A stretch of 12,624 bases of DNA. Origin: Spirochaetaceae bacterium. Lineage in GTDB: Bacteria; Spirochaetota; Spirochaetia; DSM-27196; SKKC01. Under the pieces are notes generated by a model. The model did not search any database. It worked only from the letters and a program-made list of their open reading frames with translations, and was not told the origin of the DNA. The DNA lies in NCBI GenBank assembly GCA_003554375.1, contig PWGF01000332.1, forward strand, positions 1 through 12,624, written 5' to 3'. A program made the translations under genes and the position numbers. Positions 1 to 6,141 of the stretch are shown in pieces (within the stretch, counting starts at the first letter, position 1; each line of letters starts with the position of its first letter).

Positions 1-1079
1 AGCGAGAAGTACGGCTTGAGCTCCGACTCGTCCAAACCGTAGTGAGCCAGGCGCACCCCTTCGGCCCAGTAGTGCCAGTCCCACGGCTCGACTGTGTCGT
101 CGGCGCCGGCCCTGCGCGCAGCCGCTTCGAGATCGGCTTGCTCTTCGGCGGCACGACTCTTGGCAGGCTCCCAGACCTTCTCCAGCAGGTCTGCCACGGC
201 CGACGGCGTCTGAGCCATACGGTCGGCAAGCGCAAAATCCGCAAACGTTTCAAAGCCCATCAGCCGGGCCAGCTCGGCTCTGAGGCCGACGATCCGTGCG
301 GCGATCGGCTTGGTGTCGCGGTCCGGGTGCGTCTCACCCCGTGCCTTGTAGGCGCGCCACACCTTCTCCCGGAGATCCCGTCGCTCGGAATAGGTGAGAA
401 ACGGGTCGACAAGTGAGGGCGACAGGTTGATTGCGTACCCGCTCCGGCCTTTCTGCTCGGCGACGGAGGAGGCTGCGTACAGCACGAAGTCGGGCAGGCC
501 GGCCCGGTCTTCCTCGCTCTCCAGGAAGAGCGCGTACTCGGCTTCGTCGGCTAAGACCGCTTGGGAAAACTCCGTATAGAGGCTCGCCAGCTCCTCGGTA
601 ATCTCGGCAAAGCGCTTTCGCGCATCCCCTTGGAGCTCCGCCCCCGCGCGGACGAAATCGGTGTGGAGGCGCTCGAGAAGGCGGCGCTGCTCCGGGCCGA
701 GCTCGAGCAGATCGCGCCGGCGGAATAGCGTCTCCAGCCGGCGGAAGAAGCCTTCGTGGAGCGTCACCCAGTTGCGATGCGCCGCAAGCGCGGGGACAAC
801 CTCCCGCTCCACGGCCTGCAGCTCATCGCTTGTCTCGGAGGCAGACAGGTTGTGGAAGAGCCGTGCAACTGCGGCAAGCGTTTCGCCGCTCCGGTGAAAA
901 GCAGCAACGGTGTTCTCGAAGCTCGGCTCGGCCTCTGCTCCGGCGATCGCTTCGATCTCGCGCCGGTGCTCATCCATGCCGGCTTCCAGCGCAGGCTTGA
1001 AGTGGTCCGGCTGTACCTGGTCAAAAGGGGGTAAGCCGTACGGTGTGGTCCAATGCTCGAGCAGCGGATTTGCGTCCAT
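1..1079 (-). CDS. dcp: Peptidyl-dipeptidase Dcp, M3 family (5' part only; runs off left edge)
   Basis: The frame is open from ATG at 1079 to the left edge, giving about 359 residues. The N-terminus reads NPLLEHWTTPYGLPPFDQV, close to the start of E. coli Dcp (NP-L-x-T-PY-x-PxFDQ). Further family landmarks follow: a SFENTVAAF segment near residue 53, an MGFETFADFALADRMAQTP segment near 270-290, and PWDWHYWAEGVR near 335. M3 oligopeptidases are zinc enzymes; Dcp releases dipeptides from the C-terminus of peptides in the cytoplasm or periplasm. No signal peptide is visible, so a cytoplasmic site is likely. The zinc motif HExxH lies in the missing C-terminal half, so activity cannot be confirmed here. 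No good Shine-Dalgarno precedes the ATG. The next gene upstream on this strand ends 73 bp away, so co-transcription is possible. The family call is firm; the Dcp versus OpdA/PrlC choice is fairly firm. Confidence 0.92.
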   Translation of the reverse strand, partial: MDANPLLEHWTTPYGLPPFDQVQPDHFKPALEAGMDEHRREIEAIAGAEAEPSFENTVAAFHRSGETLAAVARLFHNLSASETSDELQAVEREVVPALAAHRNWVTLHEGFFRRLETLFRRRDLLELGPEQRRLLERLHTDFVRAGAELQGDARKRFAEITEELASLYTEFSQAVLADEAEYALFLESEEDRAGLPDFVLYAASSVAEQKGRSGYAINLSPSLVDPFLTYSERRDLREKVWRAYKARGETHPDRDTKPIAARIVGLRAELARLMGFETFADFALADRMAQTPSAVADLLEKVWEPAKSRAAEEQADLEAAARRAGADDTVEPWDWHYWAEGVRLAHYGLDESELKPYFS

Positions 1080-1152
1080 GAACGAAGGGTGGGGCAGGTT
1101 TCCGAGTCCGTCAAGGGAGACAATCCCGGTTCTGCCGTGCTGTCCCGTCCTG

Positions 1153-1875
1153 CTACTCGATTACCTCGGCCGGGGCAACGTCCGCCCAGTAGTCGGCAAT
1201 AGCGTGCAACGTCTCCCACGATGCGGCCTCGATATCGGCCAGAGTCCCAGGGCGGTCCAGGGTGTTCACTTGGATAAGATCGGGGCGAACCCGAACAAAC
1301 GCGTCTTTGAGAAGCTTCAGGTTGTCCCAGTCGTCGTTAACTCCGGGAAGGACCATCACCTCCAGGCGGATCTCCCCGGAGTACTCGGCTCGGAACGCCT
1401 CGAGTCCCTCGATATACGCCGAAAGCTCCAGTCCGGGGGCGGGCCGATCGATGCGACGAAATGCGTGGCCGGAGGCTGCATCGAGCGATGGAAGCACGAC
1501 GTCTGCCGCGCACAGGTCCGCGCGCACCTGCGGATCGCTCAGGAGGCTTCCGTTGGTCAGCACCGCAGTCGGAATATGGGGGTAGTCGGTCTTCGCGAAT
1601 CGGATAATCCTTCCGATGCCGCTGTTGAGCGTTGGCTCCCCGGGCCCGGAGAAGGTGATGTAGTCGGGAGGAGGATGGGTCGAGAGGAAGCGTGACAGCT
1701 CGTCTTCTACGCGGTCGATCGGCACGTACTCATCGCGGGCAGTAGTGAGAGTGTCCGTCGGGCCGCATTCACAGTACACGCAATCGAAGCTGCAGAGCTT
1801 GAGCGGGACGAGCTCCACCCCCAAGGACAGCCCGAGGCGGCGTGAGTATACTGGGCCGAAGAGGTAACGGTGCAT
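1153..1875 (-). CDS. Radical SAM protein, COG0731-type (wyosine-synthase-like Fe-S oxidoreductase)
   Basis: A 240-residue protein opening with YLFGPVYSRRLG, the usual start of the small bacterial COG0731 radical SAM group. The cluster motif is C28-x3-C32-x2-C35 (CSFDCVYC), which binds the 4Fe-4S cluster that cleaves SAM. FSGPGEPTLN at 75-84 is the GGE-like SAM-binding motif. VLTNGSLL and DVVLPSLDA follow as expected, and NTLDRPG sits near the C-terminus. Archaeal and eukaryotic relatives make the tricyclic base of wyosine in tRNA-Phe; bacterial members have no firmly known substrate, so none is assigned. I chose ATG at 1875 because it places YLFGPV at residue 4, as in the family. A GTG at 1902 would add nine residues, has no ribosome-binding site and sits inside a hairpin. 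The protein is somewhat short at its C-terminus compared with the ~300 residues common in the family. Confidence 0.88.
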   Translation of the reverse strand: MHRYLFGPVYSRRLGLSLGVELVPLKLCSFDCVYCECGPTDTLTTARDEYVPIDRVEDELSRFLSTHPPPDYITFSGPGEPTLNSGIGRIIRFAKTDYPHIPTAVLTNGSLLSDPQVRADLCAADVVLPSLDAASGHAFRRIDRPAPGLELSAYIEGLEAFRAEYSGEIRLEVMVLPGVNDDWDNLKLLKDAFVRVRPDLIQVNTLDRPGTLADIEAASWETLHAIADYWADVAPAEVIE

Positions 1876-1895
1876 GTGGCGGCTACCATACGCGA

Positions 1896-1923
1896 AGCGC
1901 ACCCGATCGTAAACGGGTGCGTT
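1896..1923 (-). promoter_or_regulatory. Hairpin in the 5' leader of the radical SAM gene
   Basis: GCACCCG (1899-1905) and CGGGTGC (1914-1920) form a perfect 7-bp inverted repeat around an 8-base loop. C1898-G1921, G1897-T1922 (wobble) and A1896-T1923 extend it to about 10 pairs. It lies about 20 bp upstream of the chosen ATG at 1875, read on the minus strand, and has no T-run after it. It therefore looks more like a leader structure or operator than a terminator. The function is inferred only from position. Confidence 0.4.
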
Positions 1924-2125
1924 GCCTACGGGGGCATGTGAACCACACCGTCACCCTACGGAAGACCGTGACCGTGACGCCGGGTTTGCATTCACGCGCT
2001 TGGAGGGGGCCTCTCGACAGGCTCTCGAGGGCTATGGAGAGCGCCTCTCGGATAAGGAGTAGCCGTCGGATTCATGTTCACGGCAGCCGGCAGGCGGGCT
2101 GACGCCGCGCCGGACTGGGGTAATG
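1924..2125. other. Non-coding spacer between the hydrolase 3' end and the radical SAM leader
   Basis: No convincing gene is seen here. It should hold the promoter of the radical SAM-dcp pair, reading leftward. It contains short repeated words: GACCGTGACCGTGACG near 1965-1980, and three CTCTCG-type words between about 2010 and 2050. These are too short and irregular to name. No confident -35/-10 pair was identified. Confidence 0.35.
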
Positions 2126-2146
2126 CTCTTTGGCCGGTACAAAGAG
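2126..2146 (-). terminator. Possible weak terminator hairpin after the GH57/38-like gene
   Basis: CTCTTTG (2126-2132) and CAAAGAG (2140-2146) are a perfect 7-bp inverted repeat around a 7-base loop. It begins 3 bp past the stop codon of the large minus-strand gene. No proper T-run follows on that strand (GCATTACCCC), so it is at best a non-canonical terminator or a 3'-end stabilising stem. Confidence 0.35.
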
Positions 2147-2149
2147 TGA

Positions 2150-5026
2150 CTACGTCCTCTTGCTACGCCGGTTGCCGGGGAAACGCAATGAAGGTCGGAG
2201 CAAGGAGTCACGGACGATTCTCGCGATAGCGGCAGCTGAAATCGGCATGTCCCCTCCCTTTTGCGTCTTCAAGCGTACTCCTTCGCTACGCCGCTGAGCT
2301 TCGAGCTCCTTAGGTTCTTCGCGTGCCGTTGTGTCCGAGAGCCCGGCTGCCCGCCCGGCTTCGGTAAGGATGAGCTCGGCGGGCCGACATGCGGTCCGGA
2401 GCGTGTCTCGGACCTCTTCCGGGGGGATCGAGCCTGCGAAAGGCGCGAGTACCACAGATACCTCGAGCGTCCTGCCGTTAAACGTAGGAGCACTCGAAGC
2501 AAGATGTTCGGCAGCCTCCTCCATTACCCGTATACCCACACCGCGTCCCCAGCTTTCCGCGGTCCACTGCGGACCATAGTAGGTTCCGAGCGGATTGAGG
2601 TCGAAGGTACGAACCCGGCCCCCGCGATTCGTCCACTCTTGGCGCTCCTGCCGGCCTTGCCGGAAGTCACCCGCCTTGGCGGCTTCTGCCGGCAGGGAGC
2701 GACGCGACGGATCCACGGCCCGGATAGGAACCGGGGCGAAGCTTGCGACTGAGCGTTCGTCGATCCCTACTGCGAGCCCGAGATTGTTTACCGACAGCGC
2801 ACACCACGGCTCAGTTATGTGGTTGTTCATCGAAGGGATGTGCCAGTTCCGGGAATCTCGCCGATGGTAATCGACGGCGTAGCCGCCGACTCTACCGAGC
2901 GCGTTTTCCCGGGACACGACCGCGCCGGATTCTTCCGGGCGAGCGTGCTCGTATTCCGGCCGGGCAAAACGTATTGGGAAGGGTTCAACTTCCACCCAGC
3001 GGCTGTCCCACGCGCGGTCCAGCCCTTCCACGCCAGGATGCACGCGAATGTCCGGCGGGGTTTCTGGAAACGTAATCCGGCCGTCTACAAATACAATCGG
3101 ACTCCGACCAACGGTGACTTCGGTGAACCGATAGCTGAATTGTCCGTGCCGAGAGGCTTCGGGCAAGCGGAGTGAACCGGCCATTTGCACGGCACTTCCG
3201 CTTTCGTCACGCGTGATCCTGAGATCCTCACCGGTGATGGTTCGCCCGTCGAAGTTGATCGTCGGCACAAAGCTCCCCCCGGCAACCACGGTGTGCCCCT
3301 GAAACTCGAGGGCGAGCCCATCGTCACGCTCGATTAACGAGAGGCCCTCTGTTTCATGCGATTTCTCCTCATGGGACGGTTCTTCATGCGACATTTCTGC
3401 ATACGACTGTTCCGCATGCGACTGTTCCGCATGCGATTGATCTTCATGCGATTGTCGTTCTCCGGAGTCGAGAAGAAGTAGCCTCAGTTCTCCCCCGGGC
3501 GCGTGACCCGCGAACCGTGTTTGCGGTCGCTGTCCGTCCCGATCGATGCGAAGCGTATTCGACGCGAGCTGCTCACTCACACCGGACGGAACAAGCAGCA
3601 CCTCCGCCTGGCCGCCGGAAGAGCCGGCAGCCTTGGACGCTGGAACGGGCACGAAACGACCCAGAACAGTTCCCGAAGGATCGAGGACGGAGATCCCTCT
3701 ATGGCTATCGCCTTCCAGCGGCGCGGAGCCGGCGGCCGCCGCAAGCATGTCGCGTAGTTGGTCATGGCAGGTATTGAGCTTCCTGATGACCGCCGCACAC
3801 GCAGCTTCCCGTCCGGGAGCTACGAACGGAGTTGCAAGGCCGTAGCATGTTGTCGAGAGGAGCCGCAGCCGTTGGTCGAATGCCTCACGCTGCACGGCGT
3901 CGGATTCGGTGCGCGCGGCTTCCGGCATCGATTCCTTGAGTCGTTCGACGTATCGCTGCACGCGGCGATCGTCGCGTACGGCCCGGAAAATGAGATGGGA
4001 GGAGTATTTCTCGGACCAGGATCCATATCCGTTCCACGCTCCGTCGGCGGTATCTTGTTCGAACGAGATCGTCCCGCAGTCAGGATGTGTGTCCAAATAG
4101 GATTGGAGGCTGGTAAACCGAACGAAGTCCAGCTTCTCGACGGACGATATGAGCCCGGCAAGTCCCGTGGAGTTTGGAAGGACCCGCAGCGGTGCAGGGA
4201 GATCGAAGCCGCCCCAGGATTCATGGTCGGCGTCGAAGTTGACGAACAGCAGTACGTCACCGTCGATCTCGCCGCTCTTCTGGCGTTTCTGAAGCTCCCG
4301 GACCCAGTGGCGCAAACTGACATGTTCGATAAGATCCGTCGTATGGTAGGTAGGAATGACCCGCATCGCCGGCTCTCCAGCGCGCTCCAGACGCAGCGGA
4401 TTGTGTGCTTCCATGGCACTCAGAGGCCGCACGAAGGGCCTGAACGTACCGAACGAAGTGGCGCTGTAGTAGAGGCAGATCGTGTCGATGCCATGCTGGT
4501 GGTACACCTCCGGTGCGCCCGAGCTAAACATCATTTCCTGGGGACGGACGATCCGGCTGTCACAGCCGAAAAGGTCGACGATACCACTACCGCGGTCGTT
4601 GTGCTTGGAGCGCGAAATCGCCGCATCCAGCTCCTCCTTGGTCATCGCTCCTGCAAGACCATTGTTGTAGCTCATATGGATGACTTCATCGCGCCCGGAT
4701 CGCACTCTGCGCTGGATACGTGCCAGTAGCTCGCTTCCGCCTTCGACGTCGTTCCGAAACAGGCACTCTTCTACTGCGAACATCTGCTCGGTATCCCAGA
4801 CGCCACCGGCGGGAACGCCGCGCTCATTGGCGGCATCGAGGGCGTCCACGATCCGCTCGATCATAACGAGATCCTTCGCAAAACCGCGCTCGTCGTTCGA
4901 ATCGATCCGATAGCTGTGTGAGGTATTGATGTGAAAGCCGAATGCCAGATGGACGGACGGTGTTTGCCCATTCGGCCCCCGCGTGCGCTGCTCTGAGGTG
5001 ATATGCGACATACGGCATGGTAGCAT
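2150..5026 (-). CDS. Large GH57/GH38-like glycoside hydrolase (predicted)
   Basis: A 958-residue protein. The N-terminal ~370 residues look like the (beta/alpha)7 barrel of GH57/GH38 enzymes: a first-strand FGFHINTSHSYR (30-40), GGVWDTEQM (74-82), RPQEMMFSSG (161-170), DADHESWGGFD (265-275) and WNGYGSWSEKY (331-341). By analogy with GH57, E164 would be the nucleophile and D265 or D267 the acid/base. Their ~100-residue spacing resembles that of GH57 glucanotransferase, but this mapping is inference. Residues 526-560 are seven tandem pentapeptides, probably a linker, although beta-rich sequence already starts near 440. Residues 560-890 look like a beta-sandwich region (MNNHITEPWCALSVNN near 733). 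There is no signal peptide, so it is probably cytoplasmic. Substrate is unknown. A perfect GGAGGA lies 24 nt before ATG 5026, too far for normal use; ATG 5011 is an alternative start. It is divergent from the ThuA-like gene. Confidence 0.7.
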   Translation of the reverse strand: MLPCRMSHITSEQRTRGPNGQTPSVHLAFGFHINTSHSYRIDSNDERGFAKDLVMIERIVDALDAANERGVPAGGVWDTEQMFAVEECLFRNDVEGGSELLARIQRRVRSGRDEVIHMSYNNGLAGAMTKEELDAAISRSKHNDRGSGIVDLFGCDSRIVRPQEMMFSSGAPEVYHQHGIDTICLYYSATSFGTFRPFVRPLSAMEAHNPLRLERAGEPAMRVIPTYHTTDLIEHVSLRHWVRELQKRQKSGEIDGDVLLFVNFDADHESWGGFDLPAPLRVLPNSTGLAGLISSVEKLDFVRFTSLQSYLDTHPDCGTISFEQDTADGAWNGYGSWSEKYSSHLIFRAVRDDRRVQRYVERLKESMPEAARTESDAVQREAFDQRLRLLSTTCYGLATPFVAPGREAACAAVIRKLNTCHDQLRDMLAAAAGSAPLEGDSHRGISVLDPSGTVLGRFVPVPASKAAGSSGGQAEVLLVPSGVSEQLASNTLRIDRDGQRPQTRFAGHAPGGELRLLLLDSGERQSHEDQSHAEQSHAEQSYAEMSHEEPSHEEKSHETEGLSLIERDDGLALEFQGHTVVAGGSFVPTINFDGRTITGEDLRITRDESGSAVQMAGSLRLPEASRHGQFSYRFTEVTVGRSPIVFVDGRITFPETPPDIRVHPGVEGLDRAWDSRWVEVEPFPIRFARPEYEHARPEESGAVVSRENALGRVGGYAVDYHRRDSRNWHIPSMNNHITEPWCALSVNNLGLAVGIDERSVASFAPVPIRAVDPSRRSLPAEAAKAGDFRQGRQERQEWTNRGGRVRTFDLNPLGTYYGPQWTAESWGRGVGIRVMEEAAEHLASSAPTFNGRTLEVSVVLAPFAGSIPPEEVRDTLRTACRPAELILTEAGRAAGLSDTTAREEPKELEAQRRSEGVRLKTQKGGDMPISAAAIARIVRDSLLRPSLRFPGNRRSKRT
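3347..3451 (-). repeat. 7 x 15-bp in-frame tandem repeat (SHAEQ-type pentapeptides)
   Basis: Inside the large hydrolase gene, residues 526-560 read SHEDQ, SHAEQ, SHAEQ, SYAEM, SHEEP, SHEEK, SHETE. At DNA level this is a 15-bp unit around TCGCATGCGGAACAG-like sequence. Copies 2 and 3 are nearly identical and the outer copies have diverged. The period is a multiple of three, so copy-number change keeps the reading frame. It probably forms an acidic, flexible linker between protein regions. Confidence 0.9.
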
Positions 5027-5050
5027 GGCCCTGTGCCGTGCGGAAGTAAT

Positions 5051-5056
5051 TCCTCC
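5051..5056 (-). promoter_or_regulatory. Displaced Shine-Dalgarno GGAGGA upstream of the hydrolase gene
   Basis: A perfect GGAGGA on the minus strand ends 24 nt before ATG 5026. No ATG, GTG or TTG lies at normal spacing in any frame. It may be unused, or become close to a start through RNA folding. Confidence 0.3.
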
Positions 5057-5061
5057 GGTGC

Positions 5062-5188
5062 CGGCTTACCTCGGCTTACCGGGTGAATCCAGGCCGGGAG
5101 CCGGCGGACGCCCGGCATTGTCCAGGTTACGCCGGCTTACGGGATGGCAGCTTATGGGATGCAGCTTATGGGATGCAGCTTATGGGGT
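5062..5188. repeat. Cluster of CGGCTTAC / GCAGCTTATGGGAT direct repeats in the divergent intergenic region
   Basis: CGGCTTAC occurs at 5062-5069, 5072-5079 and 5133-5140. Immediately after the last comes a 14-bp unit GCAGCTTATGGGAT at 5147-5160 and 5161-5174, with a third copy at 5175-5188 differing at one base. All share a GGCTTAC/AGCTTAT core. They lie between the starts of the divergent hydrolase and ThuA-like genes. They could be repeated binding sites for a regulator of both genes, or simple slippage repeats; the sequence does not decide. The rest of the 5027-5250 spacer shows no gene. Confidence 0.8.
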
Positions 5189-5250
5189 GAGGCGGGCCTG
5201 GTCTCTCAGTTGGGTAGTGCGCCTTGTCCGGCGAGCGGAGAGGGGGTAGA

Positions 5251-6141
5251 GTGGTTGGAGCGATGGTAGCCATAGCGAGCCGTCCTTCCTTGGAGAACAA
5301 GAATAGAGCCGCTTCTCTTATTCTGGCCCCCGGGCTCATCCATCCCGGTGCCCGGGCTACCCGAGCCTTTTTGCGCGTCTTGGGCTCGGTGTCCTCTATG
5401 GCCCGGGAGGATATGCGCCGGAGGGAACCGCTGCCGGCCCAGCGTATCCGGACGCTTCGCGCGTTCGGACGGAGGCTTCCGATCGACGGCCCGGGAGAAT
5501 CCGGGCCGAACGCAGTCGTGCTGTATATGCATCGTCAGCGTGCTCCGCAGGGGTGGATCGAGAGCCTGCGGCAATACGTGCGGGAGGGCGGAGGGCTCCT
5601 CGCGGTGCATAGCGCGGCAGCTTCATTCAAGGGCGACACCGCATTCGGCGAGCTCATCGGCGGCGTATTCTCCGGCCACGGTCCTGTGGAAACGTTCACG
5701 GTCGAGCCAAGCGACGGGTGGTTGGCCGGTGAACCCTTTAGCGTACACGACGAGCTCTACGAGCTGGTGCTTACCGCCGAGGTCACGGTTCACTTACGGG
5801 CGGTGCAGGCGCAGGCGGGGCCGCAACCACAGGCCCAGGCCGGCCGCCTGGGAGGGGAGGGCAATATGCCGGTGTGCTGGACCCACAGGTACGGTGGTGG
5901 GCGGGTCGCCTATCTAAGCCTTGGACATACCGCCGGCGCATTCGCTGTTCCGGAAGTGGCTCGGACCATCGCACGCCTATTCCGTTGGGTACAGGGCCAG
6001 GAAGCAGGCCCGGACGGAGAGTCGGACTCCGACGGGGAACCGGCCTCCGACGAAGAGGCGGACTCGCACGGGGAGCCAGGCTCGCATGGGGACGCACGCA
6101 CGCACGGGGAGCCAAGCTCGTACGGGGAGGCCGGCACGTGA
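5251..6141 (+). CDS. ThuA-like domain protein with repetitive acidic C-terminal tail
   Basis: A 296-residue protein of the ThuA-like (trehalose-utilisation) fold, a class I glutamine-amidotransferase-like family often found in sugar-catabolic clusters, with no settled biochemical role. Family motifs are present: EGGGLLAVHSAAASFKG (112-128), ELIGGVFSGHGP (134-145), HDELYE (166-171) and HRYGGGRVAYLSLGH (212-226). Around residues 184-198 there is a small Gln/Ala-rich insertion. The last 42 residues are seven acidic hexapeptide repeats not expected in the family. GTG 5251 is chosen as start because GGAGAGGGGG lies at 5237-5246; ATG 5263 is possible, and a TTG at 5224 has poor support. The stop overlaps the start of the next gene (GTGA), so the two are translationally coupled. 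A ThuA-like gene next to a Gfo/Idh/MocA gene is a recurring pair in sugar pathways, and they probably act on the same sugar. Confidence 0.88.
   Translation: MVGAMVAIASRPSLENKNRAASLILAPGLIHPGARATRAFLRVLGSVSSMAREDMRRREPLPAQRIRTLRAFGRRLPIDGPGESGPNAVVLYMHRQRAPQGWIESLRQYVREGGGLLAVHSAAASFKGDTAFGELIGGVFSGHGPVETFTVEPSDGWLAGEPFSVHDELYELVLTAEVTVHLRAVQAQAGPQPQAQAGRLGGEGNMPVCWTHRYGGGRVAYLSLGHTAGAFAVPEVARTIARLFRWVQGQEAGPDGESDSDGEPASDEEADSHGEPGSHGDARTHGEPSSYGEAGT
6013..6138 (+). repeat. 7 x 18-bp degenerate in-frame repeat at the ThuA-like C-terminus
   Basis: The hexapeptides are DGESDS, DGEPAS, DEEADS, HGEPGS, HGDART, HGEPSS and YGEAGT, followed directly by the stop codon. Most units contain an ACGGGGA core at DNA level. 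In the last unit this core (GGGGAGG, 6124-6130) is placed 7 nt before the GTG of the next gene and serves as its ribosome-binding site. Confidence 0.88.
6124..6140 (+). promoter_or_regulatory. Ribosome-binding site and GTGA start/stop overlap for the Gfo/Idh gene
   Basis: GGGGAGG at 6124-6130 is followed after 7 nt by GTG at 6138-6140, which overlaps the TGA (6139-6141) of the ThuA-like gene. This fixes the start and implies coupled translation. Confidence 0.8.

Noticed and set aside
910..1695. 261-codon plus-strand open frame across the dcp and radical SAM genes
   Set aside because: It is antisense to two clearly recognised genes and spans their junction with no motif of its own.
1876..1902. 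Upstream GTG start at 1902 for the radical SAM gene
   Set aside because: No ribosome-binding site, lies in a hairpin, and adds residues before the conserved N-terminus.
3347..3451. Tandem repeat as a sequencing or assembly artefact breaking the gene
   Set aside because: The frame is kept through all seven 15-bp units and the protein continues sensibly on both sides.
3758..4729. 323-codon open frame on the plus strand opposite the large hydrolase gene
   Set aside because: Its translation shows no recognisable family features, and the opposite strand encodes a coherent protein with family motifs; it is a GC-driven antisense frame.
5062..5188. Repeat cluster as a CRISPR array
   Set aside because: Units are 8-14 bp and mostly contiguous, without spacers of regular length or cas genes nearby.
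5224..5250. TTG at 5224 as start of the ThuA-like gene
   Set aside because: It has poor upstream sequence, and its first codons would consist of the strong GGAGAGGGGG ribosome-binding site for GTG 5251.
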